A DNA stretch of 16,217 bases, taken from Flavobacteriales bacterium UBA958 (GTDB taxonomy: Bacteria > Bacteroidota > Bacteroidia > Flavobacteriales_D > Crocinitomicaceae). Shown here piece after piece: positions 8,142 through 14,108 of the stretch. The stretch lies in assembly GCA_002293045.1 (NCBI GenBank), contig DBCM01000138.1:1-16217 (forward strand), in the 5' to 3' direction. The notes beneath the pieces are model-generated. The model was not told where the DNA came from. It made no database searches and worked only from the letters and a program-made list of their open reading frames with translations. The first letter of the stretch is position 1. Each line of letters begins with the position of its first letter. Position numbers and translations under genes: made by a program.

Positions 8142-8171
8142 TTTTGCGCCGTTCTTAGTGACCTAATTTTA
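8142..8171 (+). promoter_or_regulatory. putative promoter at the left edge of the accessory region
   Basis: TTTTG (8142-8146), 17 nt, then TAATTTTA (8164-8171), a one-mismatch TAnnTTTG. It lies 7 nt before the ATG of the NADAR fragment and 77 nt before the zinc-ribbon ATG, so it may still drive the latter. Confidence 0.4.
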
Positions 8172-8178
8172 AATTGAT

Positions 8179-8265
8179 ATGCGAATGATTTGGATTAATA
8201 AAGTTAAAGAGGAGTATGGTTGGATGGGAAAAGTAATGACAGAAATTAATGGAAAAGGCGTCTGA
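8179..8265 (+). pseudogene. NADAR 5' fragment
   Basis: The reading frame from ATG 8179 encodes 28 residues ending at TGA 8263-8265. Its start aligns with the intact NADAR protein at 11411: Ile-Trp-x-x-Lys-Val-x-Glu-x-Tyr-Gly-Trp-Met-Gly is shared (10 of 14 positions). The DNA holds a 19-nt identical run (8213-8231 with 11445-11463). After GlyTrpMetGly the similarity shortens to Asn-Gly-Lys and stops, so most of the domain is gone. Its 3' end overlaps the zinc-ribbon start codon (8249) in another frame. It could instead be a small leader peptide, but the family resemblance favours a remnant. Confidence 0.6.
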
Positions 8266-8620
8266 AAAAATTTCAGAAAAAGAGTTATCTTTAGCTGAAT
8301 CTAAAACTAAAGAAATGAATAACGAGCTTACATCAGATGGAACCTGCCCTCAGTGCATTCAGATTAATCAAGAACATACATTTTACGAAAACCGAACAAT
8401 GGGTTATTGGGAGTGTCCAAATTGTAATTTGCAACTTCAAATGTTAAGTCCTAATTTTTTAGGAATCATGAATGAAAGAGGGGAAGGAAATTTAAAATCG
8501 ATTCGCTACGATAAAGATTTATGGGGAGACAGAATTCTCTTGCGTAAACCTCTTTTCAATGGGGATGATTGTATTATCAAAGATCTTAATGAATTGAACG
8601 AGTATTTATCAGGATTTTAA
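8249..8620 (+). CDS. small zinc-ribbon protein
   Basis: A 123-aa probably cytoplasmic protein. The first 30 residues are highly charged, rich in Glu, Lys and Ser, and likely helical or disordered. A zinc ribbon follows: C33-P-Q-C36, a 19-residue spacer containing Gly-Tyr-Trp-Glu, then C56-P-N-C59. The remaining 64 residues are mixed and end in Leu-Asn-Glu-Leu-Asn-Glu-Tyr-Leu. Zinc ribbons of this kind usually bind nucleic acid or protein partners; no named family is recognised. The ATG at 8249 lies inside the NADAR fragment in a different frame, so the upstream coding context looks like a recombination scar; a second in-frame ATG at residue 23 is possible. The gene is followed 38 nt later by the first copy of the shared intergenic element. 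Confidence 0.65.
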   Translation: MEKASEKISEKELSLAESKTKEMNNELTSDGTCPQCIQINQEHTFYENRTMGYWECPNCNLQLQMLSPNFLGIMNERGEGNLKSIRYDKDLWGDRILLRKPLFNGDDCIIKDLNELNEYLSGF

Positions 8621-8658
8621 CATTTTAATTTATAACTACTTTAGACATCTTCTTCACA

Positions 8659-8697
8659 AAATCATTTTTTTCTTTTGAGGAAAAAATTTAGCTTCGT
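8659..8697 (+). promoter_or_regulatory. shared intergenic element, copy 1 (putative promoter of the 839-aa gene)
   Basis: AAAATCATTTTTTT (8659-8672), 17 nt, then TAGCTTCG (8690-8697), followed by TTTTAA. The second box is one mismatch from TAnnTTTG and lies 22 nt before the ATG at 8720. The same layout and spacing recurs at 11266 and 13899. Confidence 0.5.
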
Positions 8698-8719
8698 TTT
8701 AAAGAGTTAAAATCTTCAC

Positions 8720-11239
8720 ATGTCGGATCAAATAGTTGTTCAATGGTCAAGTAAATTCAAAAAGTTTGGAATTAATGACCCCTTTTTACAACTTGTAACT
8801 GTCAAATATGAAAATAAAATTCCTTGGCAAGTTCGTGTGAAAAATGAAGAGACTTTCAACGCTTATATCCGCGAGTTCATGTTACCTGAATTAATTGACA
8901 AAACGATTTGGGATGCGAATGCAGAAAAATCAACGAAGAGTCTGTTTATTCATTTTTCATCTATTAACCCGGAAGCTTCTCTTGAAAATGACGCGTTGAC
9001 CCTCGCTGAAAAAAATAGTGTTAAAGAGCATCTGAAGAAAATTAACAAATACAAAACCTTGTTTGAAAACGGCGAAGTAAAAACCTCTTTCAATGAATTT
9101 AAAAGAGAATGCAGAAGAATTGCCGCTCAGTATATTGCCTCTATATTTAACGAACGAAAGTCAGAATCGTATAAAAATTGGTTGACTCTTTTGAATAAAA
9201 AATTCAAAAACAATTCTGGGTTTCATTATTTGATACTAAAACCTTTGATTGAGCAATCTGGATACAATTCAAGAAGGTCCATTTCCCTCCCGGATGAAGC
9301 TGTATTAAAATGGCTTTATGTTAGAATAGAAAATAGATTTTATAAGCCTTCTGTAAATTTAATGCAAGAGTACAGATTGCGATTGGTTCAGGGATTGAAG
9401 GGCAGTGTTATAAATGGATGGCAATACATTCCTAGCGGAACTTCCAACACTTCTATTTTAACGGCTGTTTCATTCGCAAGTGGTTGGTGTATTGAGGGGA
9501 GGGATATGGCTCATTATTATCTGAAGGATTGCTTTTTTTACATATTAAAAATAAATCATAGGCCCGTCGTAGCGATTAGGGTTAGAAATATTGGAATCGG
9601 ATTTGATCTAGTTGAAATTAGAGGAGTACATAATTCTCTTCCATTGAATTATTACCCTGAAATTTGGTTTTTTGTAAAAATCATTTTCCCCGAATTCAGT
9701 GGAAGTGATTTGGGTCAAAAATCTGTTGTTGCTAGTCTTCTTTCTGATTTTTGTGATGTCACTTTAAAAAATATTGAACAGAATGAAAAGAATGTTTCCT
9801 GGTGGCAGGATAAACTTGATTTATGGCCAGGCACCTATGATTTTATACCGAAGGCAATTAAGTCAAGTTGTGTTTTAAATACTGAGAATTATATTACTAA
9901 TAGTTTCTACTGGAGCTTAGGAACTAGTTTTTGGGCAAAATACGGCATCAAGTTTTCTGAAGAGGATTATTTGACTCTACTCATTCAATTTCCACAATTT
10001 TATAATATGATCCTTGATAAAGAAAATGAAACCTATAAAAATGCTTGTATAACAGGAGTTGTGAATCGATTAAAATTTGAAGACATAACGTTAAAAGAAT
10101 ATAAAGAACTACCAGGTTTCATTAAAAACAGCAGCCAGGTAGTTGAGCAACTTCAGAAAAAATTACCACAAAATTTAATAGAGTCTCTAACGAAACGCCC
10201 TAAAAATCATGATGAGCGTAGTGAGAATCCTCAACTTGCTCATTTAATTGCATTTAAAGTCGATGAAGAAATTGAAATTACAATAAAAAGGGTTTTGGAA
10301 TACATTGTAAAAAACGACAGTAGTGATTTTTCTGATATCATATTTCCAGAAGAAATTCGAAAACATCCTAAGTTCGAATATATTCGTGAGCAAGCCTGGT
10401 TAAAGGCAGTAATCAATAACCCCACCTTTTATTTTGCCTTTCCGATTGATTTAATTCAAAAAAATATTTGGAGGCCCCAAACAAGCATTAATGAAAAATA
10501 TGAGGAAATGCTCAAAAAGTGGGTTCAAACGATAGAAACTCGTCCTTGGTATTTGGAAACTGAAAACAAGGTTCCCAAATCTGTTCGCTATCACGAATCG
10601 CTTTTGCGGGCTTACCTCAGAGGATGGATCGAAATTTTGAAAAAAACACCGCACTGCATTTGGAAAAAAGTTAACCCTTACCAACGAGTTTATATGTCAT
10701 ATGCGGCGCTTCGTAATTTCCATATTTTTAACACCATAGCTCATTCCCGTTCTTTTAAATCAAGAGGTAGAGGTTACAGCAATGCTTCAAACCGCATGTT
10801 TGAAATACCAGCCTTTCAATTAGCAATACTTTATGCGGGGGTGATTTTTGATATTCCAAAACATGAAATACAGCAATTTATTAAGCCACTATACCCCGAT
10901 GCTCCGGATCCCGCTAAAGCTGATCCACAGAGGTCTCTAATAGCTCAATATAAAAATATTCCGATGGCACAATTTGTCTCTATGATACGTAAGACAAATG
11001 TTCCAGAAAATTATTATTTCAATAGGATTGACCCCAATATCCCTTATGTGCCTAAAGTAAAATTTGGCAGTCGCATTGAATTGGAGATAAATGGACGGGT
11101 TCAATTTTTTTCTTTTGGAGTTCAATACCAAGATTTTGAATTCATTGAAAAAGAAAGTCCAGAGGCAAAAATTCTATTAGGAAAGTTTGAAGGAGATGAA
11201 ATCCCGGAATTGAATATGAAAATTAAAGCGATTTATTGA
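8720..11239 (+). CDS. 839-aa uncharacterised protein with a PcfJ-like W-C...EIRG module
   Basis: A large, probably cytoplasmic protein with no signal peptide or membrane segment. The only recognisable part is at about residues 250-305: W256-C257, then Ala-His-Tyr-Tyr-Leu (264-268), Phe-Tyr-Ile-Leu (273-276), Pro-Val-Val-Ala-Ile-Arg (282-287) and Glu-Ile-Arg-Gly-x-x-Asn (299-305). This spacing resembles the module in PcfJ-like and other large uncharacterised proteins of mobile elements and phages, usually Trp-Cys-Thr; here Thr is Ile. Residues about 450-580 hold two loosely similar helical stretches with Glu-x-x-x-x-Pro-x-Phe or Pro-Glu-Glu-Ile-Arg-x-x-Pro. Near 680-705 comes a basic Ser-Phe-Lys-Ser-Arg-Gly-Arg-Gly-Tyr stretch followed by a short hydrophobic helix. 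Enzymatic function cannot be assigned. It has its own promoter-like element and precedes NADAR by 171 nt. Confidence 0.6.
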   Translation: MSDQIVVQWSSKFKKFGINDPFLQLVTVKYENKIPWQVRVKNEETFNAYIREFMLPELIDKTIWDANAEKSTKSLFIHFSSINPEASLENDALTLAEKNSVKEHLKKINKYKTLFENGEVKTSFNEFKRECRRIAAQYIASIFNERKSESYKNWLTLLNKKFKNNSGFHYLILKPLIEQSGYNSRRSISLPDEAVLKWLYVRIENRFYKPSVNLMQEYRLRLVQGLKGSVINGWQYIPSGTSNTSILTAVSFASGWCIEGRDMAHYYLKDCFFYILKINHRPVVAIRVRNIGIGFDLVEIRGVHNSLPLNYYPEIWFFVKIIFPEFSGSDLGQKSVVASLLSDFCDVTLKNIEQNEKNVSWWQDKLDLWPGTYDFIPKAIKSSCVLNTENYITNSFYWSLGTSFWAKYGIKFSEEDYLTLLIQFPQFYNMILDKENETYKNACITGVVNRLKFEDITLKEYKELPGFIKNSSQVVEQLQKKLPQNLIESLTKRPKNHDERSENPQLAHLIAFKVDEEIEITIKRVLEYIVKNDSSDFSDIIFPEEIRKHPKFEYIREQAWLKAVINNPTFYFAFPIDLIQKNIWRPQTSINEKYEEMLKKWVQTIETRPWYLETENKVPKSVRYHESLLRAYLRGWIEILKKTPHCIWKKVNPYQRVYMSYAALRNFHIFNTIAHSRSFKSRGRGYSNASNRMFEIPAFQLAILYAGVIFDIPKHEIQQFIKPLYPDAPDPAKADPQRSLIAQYKNIPMAQFVSMIRKTNVPENYYFNRIDPNIPYVPKVKFGSRIELEINGRVQFFSFGVQYQDFEFIEKESPEAKILLGKFEGDEIPELNMKIKAIY

Positions 11240-11265
11240 AAATAAAGTATTTCAAAAAACTTTCA

Positions 11266-11304
11266 AAAATCATTTTTTTCTTCTATAAATTAAATCTAGC
11301 TTAG
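11266..11304 (+). promoter_or_regulatory. shared intergenic element, copy 2
   Basis: AAAATCATTTTTTT (11266-11279), 17 nt, then TAGCTTAG (11297-11304). It begins 27 nt after the 839-aa gene. The next gene, NADAR, starts 107 nt later and has a stronger promoter box nearer, so this copy may be a second, regulated promoter or serve a 3'-end role. Confidence 0.4.
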
Positions 11305-11381
11305 TCCTAGAATCAAAATTTACCCATCATTTTATTGCTGAAAAAGAATATTTACACAGTGTGTTAAAATATCTGTGCTTG

Positions 11382-11389
11382 TACGTTTG
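11382..11389 (+). promoter_or_regulatory. NADAR -7 promoter box
   Basis: TACGTTTG is a perfect match to TAnnTTTG, 21 nt before the NADAR ATG at 11411. About 20 nt upstream there is only TGTGTT, not a clean TTG, so the -33 element is weak. Confidence 0.5.
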
Positions 11390-11410
11390 TAACCCCTAAA
11401 TAAATAATAT

Positions 11411-11881
11411 ATGAAGAGTATCTGGTTTAAGAAAGTTGCTGAAAAGTATGGTTGGATGGGAAATATGGCTCCGTATCCCATCATGTATAATGGGAAAGTT
11501 TGGCTCACGAGTGAGGCTTTGTTTCAGGGAATGCGGTTTGATGATGAGGAAATAAAAGAAATAATAAGAAAAGAAAAGAGTCCGATGGGGGCAAAAATGA
11601 AGTCGAAAAAATATAAGGATCAAATGGTTGTGATACCAATGTCGCCTCAAGATGTTGAAAATATGAGAAAGTGTGTAAAAATGAAGTTTGATCAACACCC
11701 TCAGTTAAAAAAGGAGTTGATGAATACGAAGGATGCTTATATCTATGAAGATATAGGAAATAGAAATGGGGAGAGACACAAGTTTTGGGGTGTGAAAAAA
11801 ATAAGTGAAAATGAGGGAGATGGTCAGAATATGATGGGGAGGATTTTAATGGAGTTGAGGGATGAGTATTTGATGGAGTAG
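11411..11881 (+). CDS. NADAR-family protein (YbiA/RibX-type N-glycosidase)
   Basis: A 156-aa protein of the NADAR (DUF1768) superfamily, full length. Landmarks are Gly-Trp-Met-Gly-Asn-Met (14-19), Pro-Ile-x-x-x-Gly-Lys-x-Trp (23-31), Thr-Ser-Glu-Ala-x-x-Gln (33-39) with the conserved Glu and Gln, Ser-Pro-x-Gly-Ala-Lys (57-62), Lys-Phe-x-Gln-His-Pro-x-Leu (92-99), Trp-Gly-Val (126-128), and Gly-Gln-Asn-x-x-Gly-x-x-Leu-Met-x-x-Arg (138-150). Known members hydrolyse N-glycosidic bonds: YbiA acts on riboflavin-pathway intermediates, and others remove ADP-ribose from guanine in DNA as antitoxins to DarT-like toxins. No DarT-like toxin is evident nearby, so the substrate is open. It has its own promoter box and a short hairpin after the stop. 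Two decayed relatives lie at 8179 and 13755. Confidence 0.85.
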   Translation: MKSIWFKKVAEKYGWMGNMAPYPIMYNGKVWLTSEALFQGMRFDDEEIKEIIRKEKSPMGAKMKSKKYKDQMVVIPMSPQDVENMRKCVKMKFDQHPQLKKELMNTKDAYIYEDIGNRNGERHKFWGVKKISENEGDGQNMMGRILMELRDEYLME

Positions 11882-11896
11882 GGAGAAAAATTCTCC
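11882..11896 (+). terminator. weak hairpin after NADAR
   Basis: GGAGAA and TTCTCC pair across a 3-nt loop immediately after the stop codon, but only two T residues follow. It may be a weak terminator or mRNA 3'-end structure. Confidence 0.3.
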
Positions 11897-11956
11897 TTCA
11901 AAACTTCAAAAACCAAAAATTTAAATGCAATTACTAATTCTAAAATTTAAAAAAAA

Positions 11957-12493
11957 ATGAAAAAAATCCTTTTTAGTGCAGCGATTTTGTTAATCACTTC
12001 TGTAATCAATGCTCAAACATCTGAAGAAAAAACAATGGAAGATGGAAGCGTGGTTATTGTTTACACACCGCAAATTTTTACAAAAGAGGAATCGGAAAAA
12101 ATTAATCGAAGAATAAGATTGATTCCAACTACTGAGTATTTACTTAAACATCCAACCTTGCCTTTTTCGTATGCAAGTATGAACATGCTTGAAGACGAAT
12201 TTAACATGATCATTAAACAAGATAGTACGCTTTATGAAGCCACCAAAAATTGTTTTTTGTCGCACATCTATAAGGATGAAAGTCATCAAGCAAAAACTCC
12301 AGTTCGCTACCATCAAATTTGGACTTTGCCCGAATCAACCATCAATTTTGATCATAATGGTCTTGCTAATGGCTTGATAGAAATGATGAAAGATTATCAC
12401 ATTGAAAATCTAATAAATAAAAAGGCCTCGTTTTTTTGCCAAGAATTTGAGTTTGAAAACAGGTTTTATTTGGTCGCAATTTTGAATGATTAG
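11957..12493 (+). CDS. small exported protein of unknown function
   Basis: A 178-aa protein with a clear signal peptide: MetLysLys, a hydrophobic stretch to residue 18, and cleavage after Ile-Asn-Ala before Gln-Thr. The mature part has no membrane segment. It holds Gly-Ser-Val-Val-Ile-Val-Tyr-Thr-Pro near the start, a Glu/Lys-rich helix, Tyr-His-Gln-Ile-Trp-Thr-Leu-Pro in the middle, and two Cys (near residues 98 and 161) that could form a disulfide in the periplasm. There is no lipobox and no T9SS domain. I recognise no family. It is the only exported product of the accessory region and starts 75 nt after NADAR, with no good promoter box seen. Confidence 0.6.
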   Translation: MKKILFSAAILLITSVINAQTSEEKTMEDGSVVIVYTPQIFTKEESEKINRRIRLIPTTEYLLKHPTLPFSYASMNMLEDEFNMIIKQDSTLYEATKNCFLSHIYKDESHQAKTPVRYHQIWTLPESTINFDHNGLANGLIEMMKDYHIENLINKKASFFCQEFEFENRFYLVAILND

Positions 12494-12606
12494 GGTTGAA
12501 ACGGCAATTTATTTATAGATTCAGAAAACACCAACCGATTCAAAGCATGATCTGATTTTTAAAAATCTCATTAGATCTAAAACAGATAAAATATTAAATT
12601 TACCTT

Positions 12607-12779
12607 ATGAATAAAATAATAGCATATAAAATTCTAGAAGACGATTTTAGAGAAAACTTAGTTAAGATGGTGAACCAATCCATTGGCGAAGGTTGGCAAC
12701 CCTATGGTGATTTAATAGTGTATGTATTATCTAATAATTCTTATTGTTTTTGTCAGGCAATGATTAAGACTGATTGAAT
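12607..12779 (+). pseudogene. DUF1737-like small gene with a frameshift
   Basis: From ATG 12607 the frame reads like a DUF1737 protein: a short Tyr-Lys-Ile-Leu strand, Glu-Asn-Leu-Val-x-x-Val-Asn-Gln-x-Ile-x-Glu-Gly-Trp-Gln-Pro-Tyr-Gly-Asp (residues about 16-35), then Leu-Ile-Val. At a GTGTGT run (12718-12723) the original frame leads to a stop at 12763-12765, but shifting to the frame ending at 12777-12779 gives Tyr-Cys-Phe-Cys-Gln-Ala-Met-Ile-Lys, the usual DUF1737 ending (Gln-Ala-Met-x-Lys). A 2-nt expansion of GT, or a 1-nt loss, explains the break. The repaired protein would be about 56 aa, normal for the family. Family function is unknown. A sequencing error or phase-variable slip is possible. 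Confidence 0.65.
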
Positions 12780-12832
12780 ATCAACTCTTTAAAACTGTTG
12801 AAGGTCCTAGAAATTTATTAATATTTTAAACA

Positions 12833-13750
12833 ATGCTAACTAAAAAACAATTTGATGATCTTTGGGATGAGTTTAAAAAAGCTATGCCAAAAGGCAATAT
12901 TCCGGATTACGATGAATACATAGATAGCGAGAATATGTTTGAGGACTATTTAGATATTTTTCGTGGAATAAACACTAGAATGCAAAGAGGTAGTTTTTCG
13001 AGTCAAAAATGGTATTATGAACACCCATTTTTTCAAGGCGACAAAGCAAAACTAGAGAAAAAACCATGTATCAAATATGTTATGATTGGAGAAGCAAGAC
13101 CTAAGCCAAATTCTCCAATATTTAACCATTGTGGAGGAGACGAGAACAACACATACTTTTATAATGTCACCCATGTAAAAAATACAAGATGGTTGAGCGG
13201 ACCCTATAATGCTCTATTACCGTCGTATACCAAGCCGTCTTGCCCAAATCAAAAAGCCAAAATGCTGATGGATTTAGCATCAAAAGGATATATATTATTG
13301 GATTTATTTCCTTTTGCGATAACTTTTACAAGTTTAATAAGAAAAAAATTGAATGATTTAGGGATAACTAATTTCTTTTATTCAAATTATCTAGATCCAA
13401 AACTGACGGAATTGTGCAAATTTACATGTCATGATGATAAAAAACCGATTGTTGCATTTAGTGGCTCTGCTATCACGCATCATTACCTGATGCATCAAAT
13501 CGCTAATGGAATTCTAACTCTAAACCCTTGTTTTTCTATTTATGCAACCCCAAACTATTTTATTGCACCATTAGTTAGCCCTGCATTGTTGCCACCTACT
13601 TTAATAAACTGGTTACCATTACCTAACGCATTAAATGGGATCTATCCTAATATAGGTTTAAAACAATCTCCGTTCTATCGTGCTGAGTGCTGGGACGCAT
13701 CATTTTCTGGACCTCATTTTCTTTTCATTAGAAACGCTTTTGATTTATAA
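12833..13750 (+). CDS. 305-aa protein with a possible uracil-DNA-glycosylase-like core
   Basis: A cytoplasmic protein with no signal peptide. An N-terminal helical part (1-70) precedes Tyr-Val-Met-Ile-Gly-Glu-Ala-Arg-Pro (82-90), then Tyr-Phe-Tyr-Asn (108-111), Ile-Leu-Leu-Asp-Leu-Phe-Pro-Phe-Ala-Ile (154-163) and Pro-Ile-Val-Ala-Phe-Ser-Gly-Ser-Ala (205-213). The order of a Gly-Glu-Ala loop, an Asp-x-x-Pro-Phe-Pro/Ala strand and a later strand with a small-residue turn resembles family 4-like uracil-DNA glycosylase folds. The catalytic residues cannot be assigned with confidence, and the C-terminal 80 residues are unlike those enzymes. It follows the broken DUF1737 gene by 53 nt and ends 4 nt before a NADAR remnant. 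The role is unknown; acting on DNA or modified bases is an inference. Confidence 0.5.
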   Translation: MLTKKQFDDLWDEFKKAMPKGNIPDYDEYIDSENMFEDYLDIFRGINTRMQRGSFSSQKWYYEHPFFQGDKAKLEKKPCIKYVMIGEARPKPNSPIFNHCGGDENNTYFYNVTHVKNTRWLSGPYNALLPSYTKPSCPNQKAKMLMDLASKGYILLDLFPFAITFTSLIRKKLNDLGITNFFYSNYLDPKLTELCKFTCHDDKKPIVAFSGSAITHHYLMHQIANGILTLNPCFSIYATPNYFIAPLVSPALLPPTLINWLPLPNALNGIYPNIGLKQSPFYRAECWDASFSGPHFLFIRNAFDL

Positions 13751-13754
13751 TCTA

Positions 13755-13870
13755 ATGCCCATATGGTTTAAAAAAGTTTGAGAACCCTAGATTTAGCTGG
13801 GAAATACTGTTCCTTATCTACTTATAAAACCTGCGAGATTTTAATGGAATTCACTCCATTTTATAGGTAA
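13755..13870 (+). pseudogene. internally deleted NADAR remnant
   Basis: ATG 13755 begins Met-Pro-Ile-Trp-Phe-Lys-Lys-Val and then hits TGA at 13779. The intact NADAR protein begins with the same Ile-Trp-Phe-Lys-Lys-Val, and the DNA continues to match without gaps for about 38 more nt (roughly 24 identities, including TGGGAAATA). Near the end, 13832-13870 reads Cys-Glu-Ile-Leu-Met-Glu-Phe and then a stop, against Gly-Arg-Ile-Leu-Met-Glu-Leu at the intact C-terminus. About three quarters of the gene between is missing. It has several stops and is non-functional. Confidence 0.6.
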
Positions 13871-13898
13871 AGAATTTTTTAAATCGAAGAAATTTCGA

Positions 13899-13937
13899 AA
13901 AATCATTTTTTTTTTCCGAAAACGATGCTGATTTTTG
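13899..13937 (+). promoter_or_regulatory. shared intergenic element, copy 3
   Basis: AAAATCATTTTTTT (13899-13912) within a longer T run, then 17 nt, then GATTTTTG (13930-13937) followed by TTTTAA as in copy 1. The second box is one mismatch from TAnnTTTG. No protein gene follows on this strand before the terminator at 14030. Confidence 0.4.
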
Positions 13938-13943
13938 TTTTAA

Positions 13944-14060
13944 CCGATGGGTATGGCCCTCCCCATACACCGAGTTTTATGTGATAAAAAATAAAATTCA
14001 ACGAATAGGGTAACCAGACGTTGTGAAGAGGAGCTCATCCCACTGGAGAGCTCCATTTTT
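13944..14060 (+). ncRNA. candidate small RNA between promoter element and terminator
   Basis: Starting about 7 nt after the copy 3 promoter box and ending at a rho-independent terminator, this stretch of about 115 nt has a hairpin pairing GTATGG (13951-13956) with CCATAC (13963-13968). The only open frame is a 15-residue peptide from ATG 13947 to TAA 13992-13994, which overlaps the hairpin and lacks family likeness. It could be a small RNA, a leader of a lost gene, or non-functional. No other content is seen between 13871 and 14108. Confidence 0.25.
14030..14060 (+). terminator. rho-independent terminator
   Basis: GGAGCTC (14030-14036) pairs perfectly with GAGCTCC (14048-14054) across an 11-nt loop, followed by ATTTTT. 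It ends plus-strand transcription from the accessory region. A weaker inverted repeat nearby (AACACT 14065-14070 with AGTGTT 14088-14093) may serve the minus-strand operon that ends at 14109. Confidence 0.7.
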
Positions 14061-14108
14061 AGTAAACACTTTTGACCGACTCTTTACAGTGTTATCCCAA
14101 AATCAAAG

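Larger units (their letters stand above)
8179..13870. other. AT-rich accessory region bracketed by decayed NADAR copies
   Basis: Between yaaA and the DUF456 operon the sequence becomes visibly richer in A and T, intergenic gaps widen to 75-340 nt, and the genes are uncharacterised or patchily distributed types. Both ends carry pieces related to the intact NADAR gene at 11411. No integrase, transposase, tRNA or clear terminal repeat is visible, so the means of acquisition is unknown. Confidence 0.55.

Noticed and set aside
8720..11239. DarT-like ADP-ribosyltransferase in the large protein next to NADAR
   Set aside because: I could not find a DarT-like NAD-binding or catalytic motif in the sequence, so no toxin call is made.
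11396..11698. 100-aa minus-strand open frame across the NADAR start
   Set aside because: It lies antisense to a strongly supported NADAR gene, has a composition typical of reversed AT-rich coding DNA, and resembles no family.
12554..12567. Palindrome GATTTTTAAAAATC as an operator
   Set aside because: Short, purely A/T in its core and in very AT-rich DNA, so likely by chance; no promoter box is suitably placed.
8179..13870. Complete integrative element or phage remnant
   Set aside because: No integrase, transposase, structural phage gene, tRNA or flanking direct repeat is visible, so only an accessory region is claimed.
13947..13994. 15-residue open frame from ATG 13947
   Set aside because: It overlaps a hairpin, has no family likeness, and is the length expected by chance; kept only as a note under the small RNA candidate.
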